DNA from: Ectopseudomonas mendocina
GTDB lineage: Bacteria > Pseudomonadota > Gammaproteobacteria > Pseudomonadales > Pseudomonadaceae
Assembly: GCF_008041835.1 (NCBI RefSeq)
Contig: NZ_VRYE01000044.1
Coordinates: 1 to 49,865 of the forward strand
Reading direction: 5' to 3'
DNA: 49,865 nucleotides
The notes under the pieces are model-generated. The model had not been told where the DNA came from. It searched no databases and saw only the letters and a program-made list of their open reading frames with translations. How positions within the stretch are numbered: position 1 is the first letter of the stretch; each line of letters begins with the position of its first letter. A program made the position numbers and the translations under genes. Shown here piece after piece: positions 30,084-37,992 of the stretch.

Positions 30084-30512
30084 ATGAGCGAGACACCTCC
30101 CTACGGCACCGGCGACGCCTCCTACCAGGCCGCTGGCGGTATCGACGGCCTGCGCCGGCTGGTCGATGACTTCTACCGGCTGATGGACGAACGCCCCGAA
30201 GCCGTCGTCTTGCGTGCCCTGCACCCCGCTGACCTGAGCGCCGCGCGCGACAAGCTGGCGTGCTTCCTGAGCGGCTGGCTGGGTGGGCCGCGTCTGTTCG
30301 CCGAGAAATACGGCAGCATCAGTATTCCAGCCTTCCATGCGCAGTGGCCAATCGACCAGGCGCTGGCGGAAAGCTGGCTGAGCTGCATGGCCGGCGCCAT
30401 CGCCCTGCAGAACTATGCCCCGGCCTTCGCCGATTACCTGCTGACCCAGTTGCGCGTACCCGCCGAGCGCTCGGTGCAGGCCAGCCAAAACCGTCACCGC
30501 AAGGAAACCTGA
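30084..30512 (+). CDS. Group II truncated haemoglobin
   Basis: 142 residues from MSETPPYGTGDASYQAAGGIDGLRRLVDDFY, which matches the start of Pseudomonas trHbO-like proteins. GWLGGPRLFAEKYG corresponds to the E-F turn, and the invariant Trp and downstream WLSCM helix are present. The proximal-His region before WPIDQALAESW reads PAFHAQ. A role in oxygen or NO chemistry is likely but not known. The next gene, an FKBP, begins 1 bp after its stop. Confidence 0.87.
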   Translation: MSETPPYGTGDASYQAAGGIDGLRRLVDDFYRLMDERPEAVVLRALHPADLSAARDKLACFLSGWLGGPRLFAEKYGSISIPAFHAQWPIDQALAESWLSCMAGAIALQNYAPAFADYLLTQLRVPAERSVQASQNRHRKET

Positions 30513-30513
30513 C

Positions 30514-30852
30514 ATGACTGACCAACTGATCATCGAAGACCTGCAACCGGGCGACGGCAAGGCCGTGGTCAAGGGCGCCCTGATCACCACCCAATATCGC
30601 GGCTGGCTGGCCGATGGCACGGAGTTCGACTCGTCCTTCTCGCGCGGCAAGCCGTTCCAGTGCGTGATCGGCACTGGCAGGGTAATCAAGGGCTGGGACC
30701 AGGGTCTGATGGGCATGCAGGTGGGCGGCAAGCGTAAGCTGCAGGTGCCCGCGCACCTGGGTTATGGCGAGCGCAGCGTCGGCTCGATTCCACCCAACTC
30801 CAACCTGACCTTCGAGATCGAGCTGCTGGAAGTGCTGACCCGCGATGACTGA
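30514..30852 (+). CDS. FKBP-type peptidyl-prolyl isomerase
   Basis: 112 residues forming a single FKBP domain (GALITTQYRGWLADGTEFDSSF; VIKGWDQGLMGMQVGGKRKL; PPNSNLTFEIELL). There is no signal peptide, so it is cytoplasmic. All active-site aromatics of the family (Y, F, W, Y) are in place. It overlaps the next gene by 8 bp and follows the truncated haemoglobin by 1 bp, so the three form one operon. Confidence 0.93.
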   Translation: MTDQLIIEDLQPGDGKAVVKGALITTQYRGWLADGTEFDSSFSRGKPFQCVIGTGRVIKGWDQGLMGMQVGGKRKLQVPAHLGYGERSVGSIPPNSNLTFEIELLEVLTRDD

Positions 30853-31771
30853 CACCGCCCTCGCCACCCTGCGCGAGCACCTGCTGCAGGCATTGGAAAA
30901 CCATCCCGGCCACGAGACCCGCCGCCTGTTCCATGGCCGCGGCCGCTGCTGGCCGGGGCTGGAGCAGATCACCGTGGACTGGCTCTCCGGCGTAGTGCTG
31001 GTGATGCTGTTCCGCGAACCGTCGCCAGCACTACGGCCGCTGCTTATGGAACTGCTGGAAACACCGCAATGGCAGGCCAGCGGTGCGCGCGGCCTGCTGC
31101 TGCAGCACCGCTATGTGCAGGGCAGCGAGAGCGAATGGCTGGCCGGCGAGCCACAGGCGCAATGGTCGATCATCGAGGACGGCCTGCGCTATCTGCTGGA
31201 TCTGGGCAGCAAGCAGAACAGCGGGCTGTTCCTCGATATGCGTCTGGGCCGCCAGTGGGTGCGCGAACAGGCCGCCGGCAAACGCGTGCTCAACCTGTTC
31301 GCCTATACCTGCGGCTTCTCCGTGGCGGCGATTGCCGGCGGCGCCGAACGGGTGGTCAACCTAGACATGGCCCGTGCGGCGCTGTCACGTGGGCGCGAGA
31401 ACCATCGGCTCAACGGCCACGACCTCTCCCGAGTGGAGTTTCTCGGCCACGAGCTGTTCAAGTCTTGGGGCAAGGTGCGCAAGAGCGGCCCGTACGATCT
31501 GGTGATCATCGACCCGCCGAGCTTTCAGAAAGGCAGCTTCGCCCTCACCCAGGACTACGCCAAGATTCTCCGGCGCCTGCCTGAGCTGCTGACCGAGCAC
31601 GGTATGGTGCTGGCCTGCGTCAATGACCCGGATATCGGCCCGGATTTCCTCATCGACGGTATGGCCGCCGAAGCGCCGCAACTGCGCTTTATCGAGCGCC
31701 TGGACAACCCGCCGGAGTTCCCCGATATCTCGCCCGAGAGCGGCCTGAAAGCCTTGGTGTTCCGACTGTAG
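30845..31771 (+). CDS. Class I SAM-dependent methyltransferase (RlmI/RlmK-like)
   Basis: 308 residues. The SAM-binding motif I is VLNLFAYTCGFSVAA, followed by NLDMARAALSRGRENHRLNG and the catalytic-type IIDPPSFQKGSF (DPPSF). These match the methyltransferase domain of large-subunit rRNA enzymes of the RlmI/RlmK group. The N-terminal region lacks the PUA domain of RlmI. The target is probably RNA, but this is not proved. A GTAGCCTGG-type palindrome follows the stop. Confidence 0.85.
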   Translation: MTDTALATLREHLLQALENHPGHETRRLFHGRGRCWPGLEQITVDWLSGVVLVMLFREPSPALRPLLMELLETPQWQASGARGLLLQHRYVQGSESEWLAGEPQAQWSIIEDGLRYLLDLGSKQNSGLFLDMRLGRQWVREQAAGKRVLNLFAYTCGFSVAAIAGGAERVVNLDMARAALSRGRENHRLNGHDLSRVEFLGHELFKSWGKVRKSGPYDLVIIDPPSFQKGSFALTQDYAKILRRLPELLTEHGMVLACVNDPDIGPDFLIDGMAAEAPQLRFIERLDNPPEFPDISPESGLKALVFRL

Positions 31772-31820
31772 CCTGGATGAAATCCGGGAATGGCTGGCCC
31801 CGGATTGCATCCGGGCTACG
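31768..31820. repeat. CGGATTGCATCCGGGCTACG-type inverted repeat
   Basis: GTAGCCTGGATGAAATCCGGG and CCCCGGATTGCATCCGGGCTAC form an imperfect palindrome at the end of the methyltransferase gene. Same family as at 13.9 and 36.5 kb. Confidence 0.7.
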
Positions 31821-31865
31821 TACCTGACGCTCCCGTGAAGGGTGCGCCAACCAACGCTGACAGAC

Positions 31866-31948
31866 TGTGGGAGCCCCGCCCCGGGGCGAAGCTTTTGCTT
31901 CTGCGCCGCTGGCTTGATCGCATTCGCTGCGAGGCGCGGCTCCTACAC
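31866..31948. repeat. REP-like inverted repeat before norR end
   Basis: TGTGGGAGCCCCGCCCCGGGG and GAGGCGCGGCTCCTACACA form a palindrome of the same GTAGGAGC...GCTCCTAC family seen at 4.9, 16.6 kb and in the MITE core. It sits between the convergent methyltransferase and norR genes. Confidence 0.7.
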
Positions 31949-31965
31949 AAGCCTTTTGCTCCTCC

Positions 31966-33516
31966 CTACCGAATACCCAGCCGCTTGGCCAAACGACTGA
32001 GGTTGGCGCGATCCACCCCCAGCTCCCGCGCCGCCTCGGCCCATTTGCCCTGATAGCGCGCCAGGCACTGTTCGATCAACTGGCGCTGAAAGGCGTCCAC
32101 CGCCGTGCGCAGCTCAACGCCTTGCGGCACCGGCTCGCGAGGCGCCAACACGGCCTCGACGGCGGCGCTCGTCTCACTGCTCGGCAAATCCAGATCCTGC
32201 ACATCCAGGCTGAGAATGCGCGGGCGCTCGCCATGGCGCGCCAGCGCCTTGATCGCCGCGCGGCCGATCAGGTGCTCCAGTTCACGCACGTTGCCCGGCC
32301 AATCATGACCGACCAGCGCCTTCTGCGCCTCCACGCTCAGGCGCAGGCTGCGTAGCCCGAGCCGGGCACGGTTCTCTTCGAGGAAGTAGCCGGCCAGCAA
32401 CAACACATCGCGGCCGCGCTCACGCAATGGCGGCACTGGTAGCGGGTAGACGCTCAGGCGGTGATACAGGTCGGCGCGAAAACGGCCGGCACGCACTTCC
32501 GCTGCCAGGTCGCGGTTGGTGGCGGCGATCACCCGCACGTCGACGCGGTGCTCACGATCCGAGCCAACCCGCTGCAACTGGCCACTCTGCAGCACGCGCA
32601 ACAGCTTGGCCTGGATCGCCAGCGGCAGCTCGCCCACTTCATCGAGGAACAGGCTGCCGCCATCGGCCAACTCGAACTTGCCGCTGCGCTCGTTCATTGC
32701 CCCGGAGAAGGCGCCGCGCACGTGGCCGAACAGCTCACTCTCCACCAGCGCATCGGGCAACGCCGCACAGTTGATGCTGACCAGCGGCCGCTGCGCACGT
32801 GGCGAAGCGGCGTGGATCGCCTCGGCCACCAACTCCTTGCCGACCCCGGTCTCGCCGGTGATCAGCACGGTCAGCGCGCTGTCACCGACCAGGCGAATCT
32901 CGTCCTGCAGCTTGCGCAGCGCCGCGCTCTGCCCCACCAGCTCACGCGGTTGCTGGCGCGCCTGTTTGTACAGCTCGGTGAGCTGGCGCTCGGCCTCGAC
33001 CCGCTGCGCCAGGCCGCTGATGCGCTGGCTGACCTTGACCGTGGCCGCGGCCAGGCTGGCAAAGGCCTCGAGGCTGTCCAGATCGAGCCGACCGAAACTG
33101 GCCGGGTCGAGCGAATCCAGGGTCAGCAGGCCCCAGAGCTGCTCGTCCAGGTACAGCGGGCAACCCAGGCAATCGTGCACTTCCAGATGCCCATGCAGCC
33201 CCTCGACCAGACCGTCGTAGGGGTCAGGCAGGCCGCAGTCGGCAGCGAAACGCGTCGGCCCTGGGTGCTCCAGCAACGCAGCCAGACGCGGATGCTCGCT
33301 GACTCTGAAGCGCCGTCCCAGGGTATCGGCACTCAGCCCCTCGACCGCCAGGGGCACCAGAATTTCGCCGTCGAGTCGCAGCAGCGCCACGGCATCGCAA
33401 GGGAACAACTGGCGCAAGGCCGCGAGCAGGCGGCGATAACGCTCGCCGTCATCCAGCTCGCGAGACAGGTCGGCGACCAGGGGAATAAGAGTTTCCAGCA
33501 GAGGATTAGCGGTCAT
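31966..33516 (-). CDS. norR: Nitric-oxide-responsive sigma-54 activator NorR
   Basis: 516 residues in the NorR order: an N-terminal GAF domain (about 20-165) that senses NO through iron, a central AAA+ domain with Walker A GETGVGKE and the sigma-54 contact loop GAFSGA (the usual sequence is GAFTGA), and a C-terminal Fis-type helix-turn-helix (WAEAARELGVDRANLSRLAKRLG). It is divergent from the flavohaemoglobin gene, which it should activate. P. aeruginosa carries the same arrangement (FhpR/fhp). Confidence 0.93.
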   Translation of the reverse strand: MTANPLLETLIPLVADLSRELDDGERYRRLLAALRQLFPCDAVALLRLDGEILVPLAVEGLSADTLGRRFRVSEHPRLAALLEHPGPTRFAADCGLPDPYDGLVEGLHGHLEVHDCLGCPLYLDEQLWGLLTLDSLDPASFGRLDLDSLEAFASLAAATVKVSQRISGLAQRVEAERQLTELYKQARQQPRELVGQSAALRKLQDEIRLVGDSALTVLITGETGVGKELVAEAIHAASPRAQRPLVSINCAALPDALVESELFGHVRGAFSGAMNERSGKFELADGGSLFLDEVGELPLAIQAKLLRVLQSGQLQRVGSDREHRVDVRVIAATNRDLAAEVRAGRFRADLYHRLSVYPLPVPPLRERGRDVLLLAGYFLEENRARLGLRSLRLSVEAQKALVGHDWPGNVRELEHLIGRAAIKALARHGERPRILSLDVQDLDLPSSETSAAVEAVLAPREPVPQGVELRTAVDAFQRQLIEQCLARYQGKWAEAARELGVDRANLSRLAKRLGIR

Positions 33517-33865
33517 TTCGACTACTCAAAGTCTTTATGACTCATACGCGAAGCGAGTCATAAACACAACAAAGAAAGTAAGCCACTGATATTTAAGGAT
33601 TATTTAATTGGCACGCTTACTGATAGGTATCTATCGCTAACGCTAGCACGCCACAAATGGCCAGACGAGCCACACCGGCTAATGCCAGTCAGTTAAGCGT
33701 CGCCGCTGCGAATACGTAGGAGCGGCGCCCCGCCGCGAACCAGGGCGATGCGCAATTGAAAAGCTTCGCCCCGAGGCGGGGCTCCTACGAAAGGCCGCTT
33801 TGGCAATCTTATCTGATCGGCATTAGCCACACCGGCGCCTTTATTTGCCTTGCGGAGATAACCCT
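33517..33865. promoter_or_regulatory. norR / hmp divergent promoter with a MITE
   Basis: Two sites of the NorR type GT-N7-AC are visible: GTCTTTATGAC (33531-33541) and GTCATAAACAC (33557-33567). They are the arms of a 9-bp inverted repeat TTATGACTC/GAGTCATAA. About 45 bp on is TTGGCACGCTTACTGAT (33608-33624), with the -24 TGGCAC of a sigma-54 promoter but an imperfect -12 element. A MITE occupies 33680-33825, between this promoter and hmp. No gene lies here. Confidence 0.6.
33680..33825 (+). mobile_element. 146-bp IS4-type MITE, copy 4 (hmp leader)
   Basis: Identical to the other three copies, same orientation. Direct repeats GCCACACCGGC of 11 bp flank it (33669-33679 and 33826-33836). It ends 40 bp before the hmp start, downstream of the predicted promoter, so it would be transcribed as part of the leader RNA and fold into a long hairpin. 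Confidence 0.92.
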
Positions 33866-35047
33866 ATGCTGACCAATGCTCAACGTGACCTGATCAAAGC
33901 CACCGTGCCCCTGCTGGAAAGCGGCGGCGAAGCGCTGACCACCGATTTCTACCGGATGATGCTCAGCGAGTACCCCGAGGTGCGTCCGCTGTTCAACCAG
34001 GCGCACCAGGCCAGTGGCGACCAACCGCGTGCGCTGGCAAACGGCGTGCTGATGTACGCCCGCCATATCGACCGCCTCGAAGCCCTCGGCCCGCTGGTTG
34101 CGCAGATCGTCAACAAGCACGTGTCGCTGCAGATCCTGCCCGAGCACTACCCCATCGTCGGTAGTTGCCTGTTGCGCGCCATCCGCGAAGTACTCGGTAC
34201 CGAGATCGCCACCGATGCGGTGATCGATGCCTGGGCCGCGGCCTATCAGCAACTGGCCGACATCCTTATCGGCGCAGAAGAAAGCCAGTACGCGCAGAAT
34301 GCTGCAGCGCCTGGCGGCTGGCGTGGCGCGCGGGCCTTCCGCGTGGTGCGCAAGGTCGTCGAGAGCGCCGAGATCACCTCCTTCCACCTGGCACCGGTCG
34401 ATGGCGGCGCGCTACTCGACTACCAGCCCGGCCAGTACATTGGCATGCGCCTGCTGCTGGACGGCGAAGAGGTACGCCGCAACTACTCGCTGTCGGCCCT
34501 GGCCAACGGCCGTGAGTACCGCATCAGCGTCAAGCGCGAGCCTGGCGGCCGTGTGTCCAACCATCTGCATGACGAGGTTCAGGTCGGCGATGTGCTGGAC
34601 CTGTTCCCGCCCGCTGGCGAGTTCACCCTGAGCGAGTCGGACAAACCACTGGCCCTGATCAGCGCCGGCGTCGGCATCACCCCGGCACTGGCCATGCTCG
34701 ACGCGGCGCGATACAGCGGCCGGCCGATCCATTTCATCCACTGCGCACGCAATGCCGAGGTGCATGCCTTCCGCGACTGGGTCGATGCCCATGCCGCCGA
34801 GCATCCGCAGATTCGTCATTACGTGTGCTACAGCGAACCGCGCGCGGGCGATGCGGCCGACGCCGAGGGTTTTCTCAGCCGCGAACTGCTGGAGCAGTGG
34901 CTGCCGGCCGAGCGCGATCTGGACGCCTACTTCCTCGGCCCGAAACCCTTCATGGCGCAGGTCAAGCGCCACCTGCAGGCACTGGGCGTACCTGCCGAGC
35001 AGAGCCGCTACGAGTTCTTCGGCCCCGCCTCAGCCCTGGATAGCTGA
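33866..35047 (+). CDS. hmp: Flavohaemoglobin, NO dioxygenase
   Basis: 393 residues, the normal length, from MLTNAQRDLIKATVP behind GGAGAT; a start 7 codons upstream is unlikely. Residues 1-140 are the globin domain with the proximal-His region NKHVSLQ. Residues 150-260 bind FAD (RRNYSLSA) and the C-terminal part binds NAD(P)H (SAGVGITPALAML; YFLGPKPFM). It turns NO plus oxygen into nitrate in the cytoplasm. It heads hmp-ppyR-nnrS, with NorR divergent. Confidence 0.95.
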   Translation: MLTNAQRDLIKATVPLLESGGEALTTDFYRMMLSEYPEVRPLFNQAHQASGDQPRALANGVLMYARHIDRLEALGPLVAQIVNKHVSLQILPEHYPIVGSCLLRAIREVLGTEIATDAVIDAWAAAYQQLADILIGAEESQYAQNAAAPGGWRGARAFRVVRKVVESAEITSFHLAPVDGGALLDYQPGQYIGMRLLLDGEEVRRNYSLSALANGREYRISVKREPGGRVSNHLHDEVQVGDVLDLFPPAGEFTLSESDKPLALISAGVGITPALAMLDAARYSGRPIHFIHCARNAEVHAFRDWVDAHAAEHPQIRHYVCYSEPRAGDAADAEGFLSRELLEQWLPAERDLDAYFLGPKPFMAQVKRHLQALGVPAEQSRYEFFGPASALDS

Positions 35048-35065
35048 ACGATGAGGAGGTGAAGC

Positions 35066-35317
35066 ATGTACCCACTGAATCTTCCACCGCCGCAGATCCT
35101 GCACCTGTCCAGCCAGTTGCTCTGGGCCGGCCTGATCCTGCTGCTGGTGGGGCTGGTGGCGGCATACGGCCTGGAGAAACAGCTGAACGTGCCGACGCTG
35201 GTGCTGGCGCATAGCCTGACGCTACTCGGTCCCAGCATCCTGAAGATCGGCTATGTGCTGCGCCTGGCTGCGCAGCAACGCCTGAAAGACGAGGCATACG
35301 TACATGCAGTTGCTTGA
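35066..35317 (+). CDS. ppyR: PpyR-like small membrane protein
   Basis: 83 residues with two membrane segments (about 16-34 and 43-62). It lies between hmp and nnrS, the position PpyR (PA2663) holds after fhp in P. aeruginosa, and it matches that size and topology. PpyR was named for effects on psl and pyoverdine genes, but its location suggests a role in the NO response. The 3' end overlaps nnrS by 14 bp. I assign it mostly by context and topology. Confidence 0.7.
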   Translation: MYPLNLPPPQILHLSSQLLWAGLILLLVGLVAAYGLEKQLNVPTLVLAHSLTLLGPSILKIGYVLRLAAQQRLKDEAYVHAVA

Positions 35318-36479
35318 TCGCAAGCGGGCACTGGCCATCGCGCCCTTCTGGCGCCTGGGCTTTCGCCCGTTCTTTGTCGCCGGCGCCCTGTTCGCCCTGC
35401 TCGCCGTCGCCCTCTGGGCGGCGGTGCTGCACGGTCTGACAAGCCCTGCAGTGCCAGGCGGCATGCTGGCCTGGCATCGCCATGAAATGCCCTTTGGTTT
35501 CGGCCTGGCGATCATCGCCGGCTTCCTGCTGACTGCCGTACAGAACTGGACGGGCCGCCCCGGCCTCAGCGGGCGGCCGTTGATCGCGTTGTTCGGCTTA
35601 TGGCTGGCGGCGCGCCTGGTCTGGTTTATCCCTGTGCCGCTGGCATTGTTGATCGCACTGCAACTGGCCTTTATCGGCCTGTTCATCGCGCAGATGGCGC
35701 GCCAACTGATCGCTGCCCGGCAACGCAACAACTATCCGATTCTGCTGGTACTGAGCCTGCTAGCGCTGTGCCAGTCCCTCACCCTCGCCGGCTTGGCACT
35801 GGGCGACGATAGCCTGCAACGCCGTGGCGCACTGGCCGCACTGTGGCTGATTGCAGTCATGCTGAGCCTGATCGGCGGTCGGGTGATTCCCTTCTTCACC
35901 CAGCGCGGCCTGGGTCGGGTCGAGGCCTTCGCTGCCCATCCTCGGCAGGATCGCTTGCTGCTGGTCTGCGGCGTGCTGGTCGCCGCGCTGTTCGCCAGCG
36001 GGCATAACCTGCAGGCCAGCCCCTCGCTAGCCGGACCGTTCATCGTGCTAAGCGTGCTGCACGGCCTGCGCCTGTGGCGCTGGCACCTGCGCGGCGTCTG
36101 GCGCGTGCCGCTGCTGTGGTCGCTGCACCTGGGCTATGCCTGGCTGCTGATCGCCACACTCGGCATGGCCGCCTGGCACCTGGGTTGGCTGGCGCAACCC
36201 AGCCTGGCCAGCCATGCGCTGGCGGTGGGTGCGATGGGCGGGCTGATCTTGGCGATGATGGCGCGGGTCAGCCTCGGTCATACCGGCCGCGCATTGCAAC
36301 CGCCGCAGGCAATGGCCTGGGCCTTCGGCCTGCTCAATCTGGGCGCGCTGATTCGGGTCTCGGCGGGCAGCAGTTGGCTATGGCTGGCAGCGCTCTGCTG
36401 GGCCGTGGCCTTCGCCCTGTTCGCCTGGTATTACGCGCCGCTGCTGTGTCGGGCGCGAGTGGATGGGCATCCTGGGTGA
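35304..36479 (+). CDS. nnrS: NnrS family membrane protein
   Basis: 391 residues, about 12 membrane segments. The conserved histidines of the haem- and copper-containing NnrS family are present (WHRHEMPFGFGLAIIAGFLLTAVQNWTG; LHLGYAW; ALAVGAMGGLILAMMARVSLGHTGR). The protein protects against NO or nitrosative stress; the mechanism is not settled. It is the last gene of the NorR-controlled series and is followed by a strong CGGATTGCATCCGGGCTACG palindrome. Confidence 0.93.
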   Translation: MQLLDRKRALAIAPFWRLGFRPFFVAGALFALLAVALWAAVLHGLTSPAVPGGMLAWHRHEMPFGFGLAIIAGFLLTAVQNWTGRPGLSGRPLIALFGLWLAARLVWFIPVPLALLIALQLAFIGLFIAQMARQLIAARQRNNYPILLVLSLLALCQSLTLAGLALGDDSLQRRGALAALWLIAVMLSLIGGRVIPFFTQRGLGRVEAFAAHPRQDRLLLVCGVLVAALFASGHNLQASPSLAGPFIVLSVLHGLRLWRWHLRGVWRVPLLWSLHLGYAWLLIATLGMAAWHLGWLAQPSLASHALAVGAMGGLILAMMARVSLGHTGRALQPPQAMAWAFGLLNLGALIRVSAGSSWLWLAALCWAVAFALFAWYYAPLLCRARVDGHPG

Positions 36480-36507
36480 AACGCCTGGCGCGAGCAAACG
36501 GACAGAC

Positions 36508-36561
36508 CGTAGCCCGGATGCAATCCGCGGCAACGATTTCCCGGATTGCATCCGGGCTACG
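36508..36561. repeat. 20-bp inverted repeat between nnrS and rimI
   Basis: CGTAGCCCGGATGCAATCCG and CGGATTGCATCCGGGCTACG are exact reverse complements around a 14-nt loop. It lies at the convergent ends of nnrS and rimI and is the best-preserved copy of its family here. Confidence 0.8.
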
Positions 36562-36568
36562 CTTTTAA

Positions 36569-37021
36569 TCAATCGACCAGTGTGCAGGCCATCACCAACG
36601 CGTCTTCACGCCCGCCGACTGCCGGGTAGTAATCGCGGCGGCGTCCCACTTCGTTGAAGCCGAAACGCTCGTACAGACGGTAGGCGCTCTGGTTGCTGGC
36701 GCGCACTTCGAGGAAGCACTCACGCCCGCCCAGCTCATAAGCCTCTTTCATCAGGTGTTCGAGCAGGCGCAAGCCAAGACCATGCCCCTGGCTTTCCGGC
36801 TTGATGGTGATATTGAGCAGATGCGCTTCGTCGAGGATCAGGTTGATCACGCCATGACCGACCTGCTGATTACCTTCGAACATCAGCCAGCAGTTATAGG
36901 ATTTGAGGCTGTCGGTGAAGATGCCACGCGTCCAGGGATGGCTGAAGGCGGCGTATTCGATCTTCAGCACAGCATCGAGATCCGCCTCGGTCATCGGGCG
37001 GAAAGTAATCGCATCGCTCAT
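36569..37021 (-). CDS. rimI: Ribosomal-protein S18 alanine N-acetyltransferase RimI
   Basis: 150 residues from MSDAITFRPMTEADLDAVLKIE. GNAT fold: HLLNITIKPESQGHGLGLRLLEHLM is the acetyl-CoA loop (Q/R-x-x-G-x-G/A form) and ECFLEVRASNQSAYRLYERFGF is the RimI signature. It acetylates the N-terminus of S18. A GTG start 6 codons upstream is possible. It follows the uncharacterised partner gene by 32 bp. Confidence 0.92.
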   Translation of the reverse strand: MSDAITFRPMTEADLDAVLKIEYAAFSHPWTRGIFTDSLKSYNCWLMFEGNQQVGHGVINLILDEAHLLNITIKPESQGHGLGLRLLEHLMKEAYELGGRECFLEVRASNQSAYRLYERFGFNEVGRRRDYYPAVGGREDALVMACTLVD

Positions 37022-37052
37022 TGGGCGTAACTCGGGCACAAAGACGGGGCTC

Positions 37053-37838
37053 TCAGGAATGAGCGGGCGCTGACCAGCGCTGACGAACGCGCCGCATGGC
37101 CTGCCACAGCTCGCGCTTGCGCGTCGGCTCTTCCATCAGCAGCTCCAGGCCCGGCAAGGCCCAGCAGGCGCCAAGGCCTTCAACCTGTAGCTCGCGGTTG
37201 TAGCTGTGCTCGTCACCTTCGCCAGCAAAGCGAATGGCGGGCAAGCCAACCAGCCAAAGGCAGGCGCTGGGCTGCTCTTCCAGACGCGCAGCCACGAAGC
37301 TCTGCACGAACTCCAGCGCTGCCTCCGGCCCCTGATCCAGGTTGCCGCGCACCAGCAGCGGCCAGCGCACCGGCTCGCCAAGCAGTTGCGGGCTGTCCGG
37401 CAGACCGGCAGCGCGCAGCAGGTCCTTGAGCAGGATGTAGGCCGGATCGCGGCTCTGGAATGGCTGGCCGGTGGGCAGTTCCACCAACAGGGCGCAATCG
37501 CCGGCTCGCAGCAACTGCAGAGAAAAACGCGGCGGAGGCGCACTGACCCGAGCCGGTTTTTCCTCGACCGGTTCCACCTCGGCCACCGGTTCGACAGCCG
37601 CCTGGCGCGGCTGGGCGCCCGGGCGCGGAATTTCGATCTTCGGCCGCTCGACCGACGCTGCACGCACGGGCGCCGGCGTGACGGCAACAGACTCGGGCAC
37701 TGGCTCGAACGCTTCCTCCTGCAGCGGCTCGAGCAGCTCCAGGCGCGACGCCGCCGCGAAGGGCAGTTCGGTACGCGGCAGCCAGGTGGTCACCTGCATG
37801 GCGTCGAGGTAGGCGCGACGGCGCTGTTCGGGAATCAC
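37053..37838 (-). CDS. Conserved protein of unknown function next to rimI
   Basis: About 261 residues from a GTG (V/M-IPEQRRRAYLDAMQVTTWLPR) behind GGAG; longer starts add 40 residues that overlap the terminator of the next operon. Residues 40-110 are rich in P, E, V and A and likely disordered. Residues 110-261 form a folded domain (DCALLVELPTGQPF; ILLKDLLRAAGLPDSPQLLG; CLWLVGLPAIRFA). This pairing with rimI is common in Pseudomonas. It has no catalytic motif I can name; the place before rimI fits a protein-modification or DNA-polymerase-accessory role, but this is unproved. Confidence 0.75.
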   Translation of the reverse strand: MIPEQRRRAYLDAMQVTTWLPRTELPFAAASRLELLEPLQEEAFEPVPESVAVTPAPVRAASVERPKIEIPRPGAQPRQAAVEPVAEVEPVEEKPARVSAPPPRFSLQLLRAGDCALLVELPTGQPFQSRDPAYILLKDLLRAAGLPDSPQLLGEPVRWPLLVRGNLDQGPEAALEFVQSFVAARLEEQPSACLWLVGLPAIRFAGEGDEHSYNRELQVEGLGACWALPGLELLMEEPTRKRELWQAMRRVRQRWSAPAHS

Positions 37839-37937
37839 AGGCGCTCCAGAGAGAGGATGTTCAACAGGGGCGGATTGTCGCGTGAAATGGCCGGAGCGGG
37901 AAGCGCCGCAACTAGATTGCGGGCAAACAAAGCGTCC

Positions 37938-37976
37938 CAAAAAGCAAAAACCCCGCAACTTGCGCAGCGGGGTTTT
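37938..37976 (-). terminator. Terminator of the carboxyspermidine operon
   Basis: On the minus strand AAACCCCGC and GCGGGGTTT pair around TGCGCAAGTT (sequence and complement), followed by TTTTTGCTTTTT. The structure is 17 bp past the stop of the synthase gene. Confidence 0.85.
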
Positions 37977-37992
37977 CGGGGTTCACCTGAGC

